This document shows, piece after piece, positions 1-7,477 of a stretch of DNA of 13,646 nt. A model generated the notes under the pieces. It had not been told where the DNA came from and ran no database searches. It saw only the letters and a list, made by a program, of their open reading frames with translations. The first letter of the stretch is position 1. Every line of letters begins with the position of its first letter. Both the position numbers and the translations under genes were made by a program. This stretch comes from an uncultured Verrucomicrobiota bacterium (lineage in GTDB: Bacteria > Verrucomicrobiota > Verrucomicrobiia > Limisphaerales > UBA1096): NCBI GenBank assembly GCA_913045395.1, contig CAJWPV010000008.1, positions 1 to 13,646 of the forward strand, given 5' to 3'.

Positions 1-1440
1 GCGCACATCGAGTTCGGTGTCGATGTGAAGTCGCTGCCCCGCAAGGAGCGACTGAAATATTACAATGTCAGGCGGTCCGTGTTCTGCGAGCGGATCGATT
101 CGCAGTTGCGGGTTTATCCCAGCGGCAATCTTGCCGCGCACGTGACCGGATTTGTCGGCGTGCGCGATCCGGAGGGTTCGAGCGTGCCGATGGTCGGTCT
201 CGAGGGGAAGCACGGCGTCGAGATAATGCTAGACTCGGAGCTCGAGGGCGTGCGCGGTTGGCGTGAGACCGAGACCGATCGTAGCCGTCGCGAGGTGGTG
301 GCATTCCGCGAGTACAACGTGAAGCCGCGCGACGGGATGAACGTGGTGCTGACGATCGATGCCAACGTCCAGTACATAGTCGAGAAGGGGCTCGAGGCGC
401 TTTGCGCGAAGCACACGCCGGCGAGCGCCTGCATAGTGGTGGTGAACCCGCGAACCGGCGCGATTCTAGCGCTGGCCAACCGGCCAACGTTCGATCCCAA
501 CAAGCCGGGCGACTCCAACGCAGCCAACCGTCGCAACCGGGTGATCACCGACGTGTTTGAGCCGGGCTCGACCTTCAAGATCGTGGCGGTGTCAGGTGCG
601 CTCAACGAGGGCGTGGTGCGGTTGCACGATCGGTTCCACTGCGAGAACGGCCGCCTTTATTTCGCCGGCAAGGTGCTGCGCGACCACCATGCGTACGGCG
701 AATTGTCAGTTCGGGAGATTATCACCAAATCATCCAACATCGGCACGGCCAAGGTTGCGATGAAACTGGGGGCGTCTCGGCTGCACAAATATATTTCCGA
801 GTTAGGCTTTGGCCAGCGCAGCGGTGTGCCGTTGCCAGGGGAGGTGCGCGGAATCCTTCATCCGGTTAGGAACTGGAGCAAGTTGTCGATCTCCCGGATT
901 CCGATGGGCCACGAGATCGCGGCAACGCCTCTGCAGCTCGTGATGGCGATGTCCTCAATGGCCAACGGCGGCAACCTGATGCGGCCGCTGCTGGTGGATC
1001 GGCTGTTGGATCGGGATGGGAATGTCGTGATGCAGTATGAACCGACCGTGGTTCGCAAGGTGATTCACGACGAGACAGCGCAGCAGATGGTGAAAACGCT
1101 GATAACGGTGGTCTCTGCCGAGGGCACTGCGCGCCAGGCTTGGCTCGAGAACTATACCGTTGCCGGCAAGACTGGCACGGCGCAAAAGCCGTCGAAGACA
1201 CGGCGCGGCTACGAGGCCGGTAAATATTTTTCGTCATTCATCGGATTCTTGCCGGCGGAGAATCCCAAGTTGTGCATCGGTGTGTTTGTGGATGAACCGC
1301 ACAACGGACACTACGGCGGTGTGGTGGCAGCTCCGACATTCAAGGTGATTGCCGAGAAATCGGCCAACTATCTCGGCCTCGAGGCGTCGAGGCCGGTAAA
1401 GCCGATGTCGGAGCAGAAACCCCGGGTGGTGTTAAGATGA
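1..1440 (+). CDS. ftsI: FtsI / class B penicillin-binding protein (5'-truncated by window)
   Basis: Septal peptidoglycan DD-transpeptidase that crosslinks stem peptides in the periplasm and works with FtsW. The frame is open to base 1, so the N-terminal membrane anchor and early dimerisation domain lie outside the window. Counting from the GTG at 25, residues about 30-120 are the rest of the PBP dimerisation domain, and about 130-450 are the transpeptidase. All three catalytic motifs are present: S182-TFK (nucleophile codon at 568), S236-S-N238, and K382-T-G384 (codon at 1168). The motif HEIAATPLQL typical of this family is also seen. There are no C-terminal PASTA domains; the protein ends in a short polar tail. 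The stop TGA overlaps the murF start (ATGA), so the two are probably translationally coupled. The usual next gene, murE, is absent. Family assignment is secure; FtsI rather than an elongation PBP2 is inferred from context. Confidence 0.95.
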   Translation, partial: AHIEFGVDVKSLPRKERLKYYNVRRSVFCERIDSQLRVYPSGNLAAHVTGFVGVRDPEGSSVPMVGLEGKHGVEIMLDSELEGVRGWRETETDRSRREVVAFREYNVKPRDGMNVVLTIDANVQYIVEKGLEALCAKHTPASACIVVVNPRTGAILALANRPTFDPNKPGDSNAANRRNRVITDVFEPGSTFKIVAVSGALNEGVVRLHDRFHCENGRLYFAGKVLRDHHAYGELSVREIITKSSNIGTAKVAMKLGASRLHKYISELGFGQRSGVPLPGEVRGILHPVRNWSKLSISRIPMGHEIAATPLQLVMAMSSMANGGNLMRPLLVDRLLDRDGNVVMQYEPTVVRKVIHDETAQQMVKTLITVVSAEGTARQAWLENYTVAGKTGTAQKPSKTRRGYEAGKYFSSFIGFLPAENPKLCIGVFVDEPHNGHYGGVVAAPTFKVIAEKSANYLGLEASRPVKPMSEQKPRVVLR

Positions 1441-2828
1441 TGGAACCCCGGACGCTAGGTTTTGTGGAGGAGAGCTGCAACGGGCAGCTCGTCGCGGGCC
1501 AACGCTCGTCGAGTGTCCGCCGCGTCTGCACCGACTCGCGTCTGGCTAGGAAGGGTGATTTGTTCATTGCAATTTGCGGCGACCGGTTTGACGGGCACGA
1601 TTACCTCAACGATGCGCTTGGCCAAGGGGCGGAAGCTGCCGTGGTCAGCCGTTCCCGGCTTGGCCAAGCGAAGGTCGACGGGCCGATGATCGAGGTGGAG
1701 GAGACGCGGCATGCACTTGGCCGACTGTCCGCCAATTACCGGCAGGATTTTGAGCTGCCGGTGATAGCGGTTGGCGGTTCCAACGGCAAGACCAGCACCA
1801 AGGAAATTTTGGCCACGGTGCTTGGGCAGCGACTCGAGACACTCTCGAGTGAGGCCAGTTTCAACAACGACATTGGCGTGCCGCTCACGTTGCTGCAGTT
1901 ACGCGAGGCCCACGAGGCGGCGGTGCTCGAGGTCGGCTCGAATCATCCCGGCGAACTGCAACCGCTGCTGCAACTCATCCGGCCAAGGTACGGTGTGCTG
2001 ACGAGCATCGGGCGAGAGCATCTGGAGTTTTTCGGCGATCTGACCGGGGTGATCGAGGAGGAAGGGGCACTTGCAGAGGCGCTGCCGCCGGAGGGCTGCC
2101 TGTTTATTAATGGAGATATCGAGGGGCTGGAGGCCATCCGTGCCCGCTGTCGCGCAACGGTCGTCACGGTCGGGGAGGGGGAGGGCTGTGACTGGCAGCT
2201 CGCCGGCATCGGGCTGAACAACGAGGGGACGACTTTCGAACTGCTTTCGCCAAAGGGAGATTGGAGCGGAGCCTACCGCGTCAACCTGCTGGGCCATCAA
2301 AACGCCCGGAACGCCGCGCTCGCAATAGCGCTCGCGGCGGAGCTGGGCCTGAGCCGGGAGGAGCTGGACCAGGGCCTGCAGTGTTGCCGTCCGGCGTCGA
2401 TGCGAATGGAGATGCAGACACTCGGCGGTGTCCGCATCATCAACGACGCCTACAACTCCAATCCGGACTCCCTTCTGGCGGCTTTGGAGACGATGGGGTT
2501 GTTTCCGACTGGGGGAAAACGCATTGCCATTCTCGGCGACATGGCCGAGCTTGGACAAGTCAGCGAGTTCGCTCATGTTGAGGTGGGCCGGCTTGCGGCC
2601 AGGCTTGGCCTGGATGGATTGATAGCCGTGGGCCAATGGGCGAACAAGATGGTACGCGCGGCGCAGGAGGGCGGCCTGGCCAACGTGGCGGCTTTCGATG
2701 ACATCAACGTGGCAGGTCAAGCGCTGGCTGTTAAGCTGAGTCCTGGGGACTTGGTGCTGATCAAAGGCAGCCGGGCGGCAAGAATGGAACGCATCATCGA
2801 GCCACTCAAGGAGGCTATGAAACCGTAG
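1437..2828 (+). CDS. murF: MurF, UDP-MurNAc-tripeptide:D-Ala-D-Ala ligase
   Basis: Cytoplasmic ATP-dependent ligase that adds D-Ala-D-Ala to the UDP-MurNAc-tripeptide, completing the pentapeptide. The 463-residue length is normal. The N-terminal substrate domain (about 1-105) contains a CTDSR motif. The central ATPase has a P-loop at about 113-121 (GGSNGKTST, K118), the conserved Glu in LEVGSNHPGEL (E165) and REHLEFFG (H195). The C-terminal domain has NDAYNSNP (336-343), GDMAELG (368-373) and KGSRAARME (443-451). One oddity is that the position of the carbamylated lysine (E. coli context AKAKGE) is Glu (E209, context IEEEGA). The first ATG overlaps the ftsI stop by four bases; a second ATG follows directly at 1440. 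Two copies of the palindrome CTTGGCCAAG lie inside, 42 bp apart. The family call is firm, and catalytic competence is likely but unproven. Confidence 0.95.
   Translation: MMEPRTLGFVEESCNGQLVAGQRSSSVRRVCTDSRLARKGDLFIAICGDRFDGHDYLNDALGQGAEAAVVSRSRLGQAKVDGPMIEVEETRHALGRLSANYRQDFELPVIAVGGSNGKTSTKEILATVLGQRLETLSSEASFNNDIGVPLTLLQLREAHEAAVLEVGSNHPGELQPLLQLIRPRYGVLTSIGREHLEFFGDLTGVIEEEGALAEALPPEGCLFINGDIEGLEAIRARCRATVVTVGEGEGCDWQLAGIGLNNEGTTFELLSPKGDWSGAYRVNLLGHQNARNAALAIALAAELGLSREELDQGLQCCRPASMRMEMQTLGGVRIINDAYNSNPDSLLAALETMGLFPTGGKRIAILGDMAELGQVSEFAHVEVGRLAARLGLDGLIAVGQWANKMVRAAQEGGLANVAAFDDINVAGQALAVKLSPGDLVLIKGSRAARMERIIEPLKEAMKP
1617..1626 (+). repeat. Palindrome CTTGGCCAAG, copy 1 (in murF)
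   Basis: Perfect 10-bp palindrome read as Leu-Gly-Gln in phase with the codons. Its start is 42 bp from that of copy 2. Confidence 0.6.
1659..1668 (+). repeat. Palindrome CTTGGCCAAG, copy 2 (in murF)
   Basis: Perfect copy, again read as Leu-Gly-Gln. The 42-bp offset from copy 1 is close to four helical turns, so both would face the same side of the DNA. Confidence 0.6.
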
Positions 2829-2838
2829 AGATTACAGA

Positions 2839-3996
2839 ATGTTTTTTTACCTCAGCCAAGCTCCGCAGTGGTTGGCCGAAAATGGCCACACTGCCTGGGC
2901 GGACTGGCTCTCCTTCCTGCGGGTGTTCCAGTACATCACTTTCCGGACAGCCGGCGCGGCGGTCACAGCGCTACTGTTTTGCTGGTGGTTTGGCCCCAAG
3001 ATTATCTCCCTGCTTAAGCGGCTCAAATTCGACCAGAACTACAAGGACAAGGCTGAGGAAGCCGGTGGTCTGGATGCGCGGGTGCTCAGCAAAAGGGGCA
3101 CACCGTCGATGGGGGGGATCATGATCGTGCTGGCGCTGGATGTGACGGTGCTGCTCTGGGCCAAGTGGAACGAGTTTCTTGCACTGAGCCTGATGTCGGT
3201 GGTTGTTCTGGCGGCACTGGGTTTTTATGACGACTGGGTCAAGCTCACCAAGCAGGACAAGGCCGGCATCCACTCGAAAGTGAAGCTGGTGGTGCAACTG
3301 GCGCTGGGCCTCTTCATCGGCGTGTACCTGTGGCACCACCCAACCAAGAGTGACTTGGTCGGGAAATTGGTGGTCCCGTTTTACAGCGGTGAGATCGTGT
3401 TTGCCGGTGTAGGGTTCGTTGGCCTGCTGATCACCACTGCTGCCATCGTGGGCAGCTCCAATGCTGTGAACCTTACCGACGGCCTCGATGGATTAGCCAT
3501 CGGCTGCACGCTGATCGTCACTTTCGTTTTCATCATTTTCACATACATCGCCGGCAACAAGATCATGGCCGAGTATCTGCGCGTGCCATACGTCGAGGGG
3601 GCAGGGGAGTTGACGGTGTTCTGCGCAGCGATGGTGGGGGCCGGGCTGGGGTTTCTCTGGTTCAACTGTCATCCGGCCCAGGTGTTCATGGGCGATACCG
3701 GGTCGCTGGCGCTGGGCGGCGTACTCGGCGTAATTGCGGTGCTGATTCATCAGCCGTTTGTGCTGGTGATTGCGGGTGGGGTGTTCGTGCTCGAGGCCAT
3801 TTCGGTCTTGATCCAGACCGGTTGGTTCAAGCACACACGGCGAAAATACGGCGAGGGACAGCGCGTATTCCTTATGGCGCCGCTACATCATCACTTTGAG
3901 AAAAAAGGGTGGTACGAGTCGCAGGTGGTCGTTCGGTTTTATATTTTAGGAATTCTTTTTGCGGTGCTCGCCTTGAGTACGCTGAAATTGAGGTAA
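2839..3996 (+). CDS. mraY: MraY, phospho-MurNAc-pentapeptide transferase
   Basis: Integral membrane enzyme that transfers phospho-MurNAc-pentapeptide from UDP to undecaprenyl phosphate, giving lipid I on the cytoplasmic face. The protein has 385 residues and about ten hydrophobic segments, slightly longer than the E. coli enzyme (360) because of its N-terminus and a loop near 165-185. The signature motifs are intact: the catalytic Asp pair in GFYDDW (D131, D132), NLTDGLDGLA (211-220), FMGDTGSLALGG (283-294) and the HHH motif in PLHHHFEKKGW (350-352). RGTPSMGG (87-93), typical of the first cytoplasmic loop, is also present. The start ATG is 10 bases after the murF stop, with a short AGAG purine run eight bases upstream as ribosome site. 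Nothing suggests loss of function. Confidence 0.97.
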   Translation: MFFYLSQAPQWLAENGHTAWADWLSFLRVFQYITFRTAGAAVTALLFCWWFGPKIISLLKRLKFDQNYKDKAEEAGGLDARVLSKRGTPSMGGIMIVLALDVTVLLWAKWNEFLALSLMSVVVLAALGFYDDWVKLTKQDKAGIHSKVKLVVQLALGLFIGVYLWHHPTKSDLVGKLVVPFYSGEIVFAGVGFVGLLITTAAIVGSSNAVNLTDGLDGLAIGCTLIVTFVFIIFTYIAGNKIMAEYLRVPYVEGAGELTVFCAAMVGAGLGFLWFNCHPAQVFMGDTGSLALGGVLGVIAVLIHQPFVLVIAGGVFVLEAISVLIQTGWFKHTRRKYGEGQRVFLMAPLHHHFEKKGWYESQVVVRFYILGILFAVLALSTLKLR

Positions 3997-4007
3997 GTCG
4001 GGCAGTC

Positions 4008-5456
4008 ATGTTCAAGTTGAAGGGCAAGCGGGTTTTGTTGGTCGGCCTCGGTTCGCGCGGCCGGGCGGCCTGCCGGTTGCTCTGCGATAACGGTGCCTCG
4101 GTGGTGGCGGTGGATTGCAAGGAGGACGACCTGCTCCGCCGCGAGACCGAGCCGTTGACGGAGCTGGGCGTGGAGGTGCACCTTGGCTTGACCAAGCCCT
4201 TGGCGAAGCTGCTCGACGGCGTAGAGTTGAGCGTAATCAGCGTGGGGGGCATTCGCGAAACAGCCTGGGTGCGTGCCCTGAGCAAGGCGGATCTCCCCGT
4301 GATCGGGGAGTTGGAACTTGGTTCACAGAAGTTGCGCTGCCTTAACATCGCTGTGACGGGTACCAACGGCAAAACCCCGGCGGCCAAACTGATCGAGCAG
4401 GTACTGATTGGCGCGCAACGGGAGACCCGGCTGGCCGGAAAGGTGGACTATCCCATTTGCGATGCCGTGGACGACTCGAAGGAGCTGGATTACCTAATCC
4501 TTGCCGTCAACTCGTTTCAGCTCGAGTTGACACAGTTTTTCAGCCCGACGGTCGCCGTGCTGACAAACATCGCGCCGGACCACATGGATCACTACGGGAG
4601 CATGGCGGAGTACGTGAAGGTCAAGGCGCGGATATTCGCCAACCAGCAGCCGTTTGACTGGGCAATCATTCAGAGCGAGGCGCTGGCGCAAATCCGATCG
4701 CTTGGCATCGAAATACCATCCAAGATCATCAACTTCAGCGCGAGCAACCGCCGAGCGGACATTTCGCTTGATCGCGGGCTGATCGTGAGCCGGGTGCCGG
4801 GCTGGGAGGGCCCACTGATGGATTTCACCGAGTGCCAGTTGCGGGGGGCACACAACGCGGAGATTCTGATGGCCGCGCTGGCCGTCGGGCGCGTGTTTCG
4901 GATTCCGCTGGGGCAATCGGTGGATATCCTCAGGAATCACCCGCCGTTGCCGCACCGGTGTGAACTTGTGGCTGAGTTGGGCGGGGTGAGCTACATCAAC
5001 GACTCCCGCTGCACCAATCTCGCTGCGCTCAAGAAGTCACTTTCCTCAATGAAATCAGGCTCTGGAGGCGCTCAAAACATTTGGCTGCTGGCGGGTGGAC
5101 GAGACAAGGCCGGGGCGTATCACGACATCGGCCCGCTGCTTTCACAGAGGGTCAAGGCGGTATTTTTGATGGGCGAAATCCGTGAAAATCTGCGTGCTGC
5201 GTGGAGCCTTTTCACGCCCTGCCGCCTGGTGGATTCGCTGGAGGAAGCAGTTCTCCAGGGCGCGGAGTTGGCCGAGGAGGGCGACGTTATTTTACTCTCG
5301 CCAGCGAGTGAGGATTCCGGTAGCGTCAACGGCTATCAACATCGTGGCGAGATGTTTCGGCGCTCAGTCGAACTCTTGGCCGGTACTTCAACGGAAGCTG
5401 AAAGCACCGGCAAGGCCGGTTCAGCCTCAAAAATTCCACACGTCTTGTCGCGATGA
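4008..5456 (+). CDS. murD: MurD-family ligase with substitutions at invariant residues
   Basis: By position and overall fold this is UDP-MurNAc-L-Ala:D-Glu ligase (cytoplasm, second amino-acid addition). It has 482 residues, longer than E. coli MurD (438), with a Ser/Ala-rich tail after about 458. Seen and retained: the N-terminal Rossmann motif GLGSRG (13-18), P-loop Lys (GTNGK, K122), DHMDHY (H192), the probable carbamylated Lys in YVKVKARIF (K206), HRCE (R317), NDS (D332) and GRDKAG (K367). Changed against E. coli MurD: VLELSSFQLE is LILAVNSFQLE (Mg-binding Glu to Ala166), the second Asn of HNxxN is Ile, GKST is GKTP, ASPGI is SVGGI, NDSK is NDSR, and SPACAS is SPASED. I chose the ATG at 4008 because it places the Rossmann strand at the usual distance; an upstream GTG at 3909 would run deep into mraY. 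No good ribosome site is visible. It may be a divergent, repurposed or weakened MurD. Confidence 0.85.
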   Translation: MFKLKGKRVLLVGLGSRGRAACRLLCDNGASVVAVDCKEDDLLRRETEPLTELGVEVHLGLTKPLAKLLDGVELSVISVGGIRETAWVRALSKADLPVIGELELGSQKLRCLNIAVTGTNGKTPAAKLIEQVLIGAQRETRLAGKVDYPICDAVDDSKELDYLILAVNSFQLELTQFFSPTVAVLTNIAPDHMDHYGSMAEYVKVKARIFANQQPFDWAIIQSEALAQIRSLGIEIPSKIINFSASNRRADISLDRGLIVSRVPGWEGPLMDFTECQLRGAHNAEILMAALAVGRVFRIPLGQSVDILRNHPPLPHRCELVAELGGVSYINDSRCTNLAALKKSLSSMKSGSGGAQNIWLLAGGRDKAGAYHDIGPLLSQRVKAVFLMGEIRENLRAAWSLFTPCRLVDSLEEAVLQGAELAEEGDVILLSPASEDSGSVNGYQHRGEMFRRSVELLAGTSTEAESTGKAGSASKIPHVLSR

Positions 5457-5494
5457 TACCCATCTTCCAACCACCATATCTTGTATTCCCGCCC

Positions 5495-5527
5495 CGCGTG
5501 ATTGGTCAAACGCGCCAAATTTTTTTT
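5495..5527 (+). terminator. Possible weak rho-independent terminator
   Basis: A 5-bp GC-rich stem (CGCGT at 5495-5499 pairing with ACGCG at 5510-5514) has a 10-base loop and is followed by CCAAA and then eight T residues (5520-5527). The T-run begins five bases after the stem and the stem is short, so termination would be partial at best. A competing TTGG/CCAA pairing overlaps it. It could act as an attenuator between the mur genes and the LysM-ftsW part of the cluster. Confidence 0.3.
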
Positions 5528-5536
5528 CAATCAACC

Positions 5537-5542
5537 AAGGAG
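5537..5542 (+). promoter_or_regulatory. Strong Shine-Dalgarno site of the LysM gene
   Basis: AAGGAG lies nine bases before the ATG at 5552. It is the best ribosome binding site in the window. Most other genes here rely on overlap or weak purine runs, so this gene is probably translated independently and relatively strongly. Confidence 0.75.
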
Positions 5543-5551
5543 TAAATAATC

Positions 5552-6319
5552 ATGTCTAGTCATAATCCCCTACGACCCAAAAGTTCCCTGCTCGAGCAGA
5601 AAGCCAAGAACCGTTCCGGCCTGCAGATGGTGATGATCATCGTGGCTGTGCACGTGGTTTTCCTCGGGGGGCTGTTGTTCTCCGGCTGCCGTCCGGAACA
5701 ATCGACACCCGGCACGGTGGCCGACACCAACGCTATTCCGGTTTTGCCACCCATTGGGGGAGGGGTGGCGTCTCAGCTGGGACAAACCAATGCGCTAAGC
5801 GTGGGGAATGCGCCCGCTGCGGACACCAACGCCGTGACTGCTGCCCCGCCGCTTCCAGACGCCACGACCGGTGAAGCCAAGCCGCCACCCGTCACGCGCG
5901 ACCCGGTCGCGGCGCAGGACATTGTACCATTGATCCCCGAGGCAACGGGTGAGACCGAGGTGCCAGTGGCCACCGGCGAGGAGGAGTATGTGGTGGCCAG
6001 GGGCGACAACTTTACCACCATTGCGCGCAAATTTGGCGTGACGGTGCAGGCCATCATCAAGGCCAACCCGGCAGTGGATTCAAACCGCATGGCGATTGGC
6101 CAAGTGCTGATCATCCCCGCGCCCGCGGCCAAGCCGCCCGCACCGGCGGTGCCAGAGGGAACGGTGGTGTACGAGGTCAAGGCGGGCGACAGCCTTTACG
6201 CCATCGCCAAGGAACACAAGACCACGGTCAAGGCCATCCGCGATGCCAACAGCCTGACAAACTCAAAAATTCAACCGGGGCAAAAACTGACCATTCCCCC
6301 GCCGGCGACCGACAACTAG
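5552..6319 (+). CDS. Membrane-anchored or lipoprotein-like protein with two LysM domains
   Basis: Probable peptidoglycan-binding envelope protein of 255 residues; I know no gene name. A polar, basic N-terminus (1-23) precedes a hydrophobic segment (about 24-44) ending in LLFSGC. Cys46 could be a lipobox cysteine, though Phe at -3 is not ideal and the leading segment is long; otherwise it is a single-pass anchor. A Pro/Ala/Thr-rich linker (about 47-143) with the repeated phrase ADTNA follows, then LysM 1 (about 145-189, YVVARGDNFTTIARKFGV) and LysM 2 (about 205-249, YEVKAGDSLYAIAKEHKT), each ending in an I-P motif. LysM domains bind GlcNAc-containing glycans such as peptidoglycan. No hydrolase, amidase, peptidase or SPOR domain is visible. 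Its place between murD and ftsW suggests a division or wall-remodelling role, which is inference. It has its own strong ribosome site. Confidence 0.85.
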   Translation: MSSHNPLRPKSSLLEQKAKNRSGLQMVMIIVAVHVVFLGGLLFSGCRPEQSTPGTVADTNAIPVLPPIGGGVASQLGQTNALSVGNAPAADTNAVTAAPPLPDATTGEAKPPPVTRDPVAAQDIVPLIPEATGETEVPVATGEEEYVVARGDNFTTIARKFGVTVQAIIKANPAVDSNRMAIGQVLIIPAPAAKPPAPAVPEGTVVYEVKAGDSLYAIAKEHKTTVKAIRDANSLTNSKIQPGQKLTIPPPATDN

Positions 6320-6340
6320 TCAAGCGAGCGATCCGTCCCG

Positions 6341-7477
6341 ATGAAGTTCGCCTCGACCACGCTGGTGTTTGTCGTTTCCGCCCTGCTTGCGCTGGGGTTG
6401 GTGATGCTCTACAGCGCCACGATGTTTCACCGGGGGGGGCCGTTTTGGGGGTCGCAGGTGCTGTGGTGCTGCATCGGGCTGGTCGTCTGCTTTGGCATGG
6501 CCATGGTGGACTACCAGGTGCTAAAAAAAGTCTCTGTACTGGCGCTTGTACTGGCGCTGCTCCTGTTGCTGGCAGTGATGATCCCCGGTATCGGGCTGGA
6601 GCGCAACGGCGCCCACCGCTGGCTTCAGTTGCCGGGCACGACGTTCCAGCCGTCCGAGTTTGCCAAGCTGGCCGTCATCGTTGCGCTGGCCCACTACTGT
6701 GAACGCAAGGGCCGCGGCATGGACACGTTCAGGTACGGTCTGCTCATTCCCGGGATGGTGCTGGCGTTGTTCCTCGGGTTGATTTTCATCGAACCGGACT
6801 GGGGTGCGACGGCGCTGCTGGCCACGGTGTGCGGGTTGATGCTGTTCCTGGCCGGAACTAAGCTGCGATTCATGGTTCCGCCGGTGATCGTGCTGGGAGC
6901 GGCTGGTGGTTTCCTGTTGTCGCAAAACACGCTTCGCCTGAACCGCATCATGAGCTGGCTCGATCCCGAGGGCACGAAACAGGGGGTTGGCTACCAGGCT
7001 TGGCAGTCGCTAATTGCGCTTGGTTCAGGCGGGACAACCGGCCTTGGCCTTGGTAACGGACGCCAGAAGCTTGGCTTCGTGCCGGAGAACCAGACCGACT
7101 TCATATTCTCGGTAATCGGTGAGGAGCTTGGCCTGGTGGCTACGATGGGAATCGTGGTGGCGTTCGTGCTGTTCGTGGTTTGCGGGGCGTATATCGCCAT
7201 GCGGTCGCGCGACTTTTTTGGTTTTCTGCTGGCTTCCGGGATGACGCTGCTGATTAGCCTGCAGGGATTCATCAACATCGGCGTGGTGACCAGTACGCTG
7301 CCCAACAAGGGACTCCCGCTGCCGTTCATCAGCCGCGGTGGCACGAACCTCGTGGTGATGCTGTTTTGCGTCGGGGTGCTGTTGAGCGTCGCGCGGTTTG
7401 CGAGCCGTGAGGGGCAAGTCAAGACGGCCGGGGCAAACGATCCCGGCGGGTACTCACCGTTCCGGGCGAAGACATGA
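6341..7477 (+). CDS. ftsW: FtsW, septal SEDS peptidoglycan glycosyltransferase
   Basis: Polytopic membrane enzyme of the SEDS family that polymerises lipid II into glycan strands at the septum with its partner FtsI, encoded upstream. It has 378 residues and about ten hydrophobic segments. Family motifs seen are GAHRWLQLPG (90-99), QPSEFAKL (103-110), EPDWGATALL (151-160), PENQTDFIFSVIGEELG (248-264) containing the conserved catalytic-site Asp (D253), and LPFISRGGTNL (327-337), the equivalent of the SYGGSS motif. The ATG lies 21 bases after the LysM stop with no clear ribosome site, and the stop TGA overlaps the murG ATG (ATGA). It could in principle be the elongation paralogue RodA, but the division-gene context favours FtsW. 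Confidence 0.95.
   Translation: MKFASTTLVFVVSALLALGLVMLYSATMFHRGGPFWGSQVLWCCIGLVVCFGMAMVDYQVLKKVSVLALVLALLLLLAVMIPGIGLERNGAHRWLQLPGTTFQPSEFAKLAVIVALAHYCERKGRGMDTFRYGLLIPGMVLALFLGLIFIEPDWGATALLATVCGLMLFLAGTKLRFMVPPVIVLGAAGGFLLSQNTLRLNRIMSWLDPEGTKQGVGYQAWQSLIALGSGGTTGLGLGNGRQKLGFVPENQTDFIFSVIGEELGLVATMGIVVAFVLFVVCGAYIAMRSRDFFGFLLASGMTLLISLQGFINIGVVTSTLPNKGLPLPFISRGGTNLVVMLFCVGVLLSVARFASREGQVKTAGANDPGGYSPFRAKT

Larger units (their letters stand above)
5457..5551 (+). other. Intergenic region between murD and the LysM gene
   Basis: The only non-coding stretch of note in the window. It holds a weak hairpin followed by eight T residues and, near its end, an AAGGAG ribosome site. I see no convincing -35/-10 pair, but a promoter for the downstream genes would most plausibly lie here. 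The sequence is less GC-rich than the flanking genes. Confidence 0.6.

Noticed and set aside
1899..2720. Long open frame of 273 codons on the minus strand
   Set aside because: It lies wholly antisense to murF, whose motifs are clear. The translation is rich in His, Arg and Gln without any recognisable motif, as expected for a shadow in GC-rich coding DNA.
3909..4007. N-terminal extension of MurD from a GTG at 3909
   Set aside because: It would overlap the conserved C-terminal coding region of mraY by 88 bases and add 33 residues before the Rossmann strand that no MurD needs. The ATG at 4008 is better.
5552..6319. The LysM gene as ftsN, a SPOR protein or an M23 peptidase such as NlpD
   Set aside because: No SPOR repeat and no metallopeptidase motifs follow the two LysM domains; the protein ends directly after the second one.
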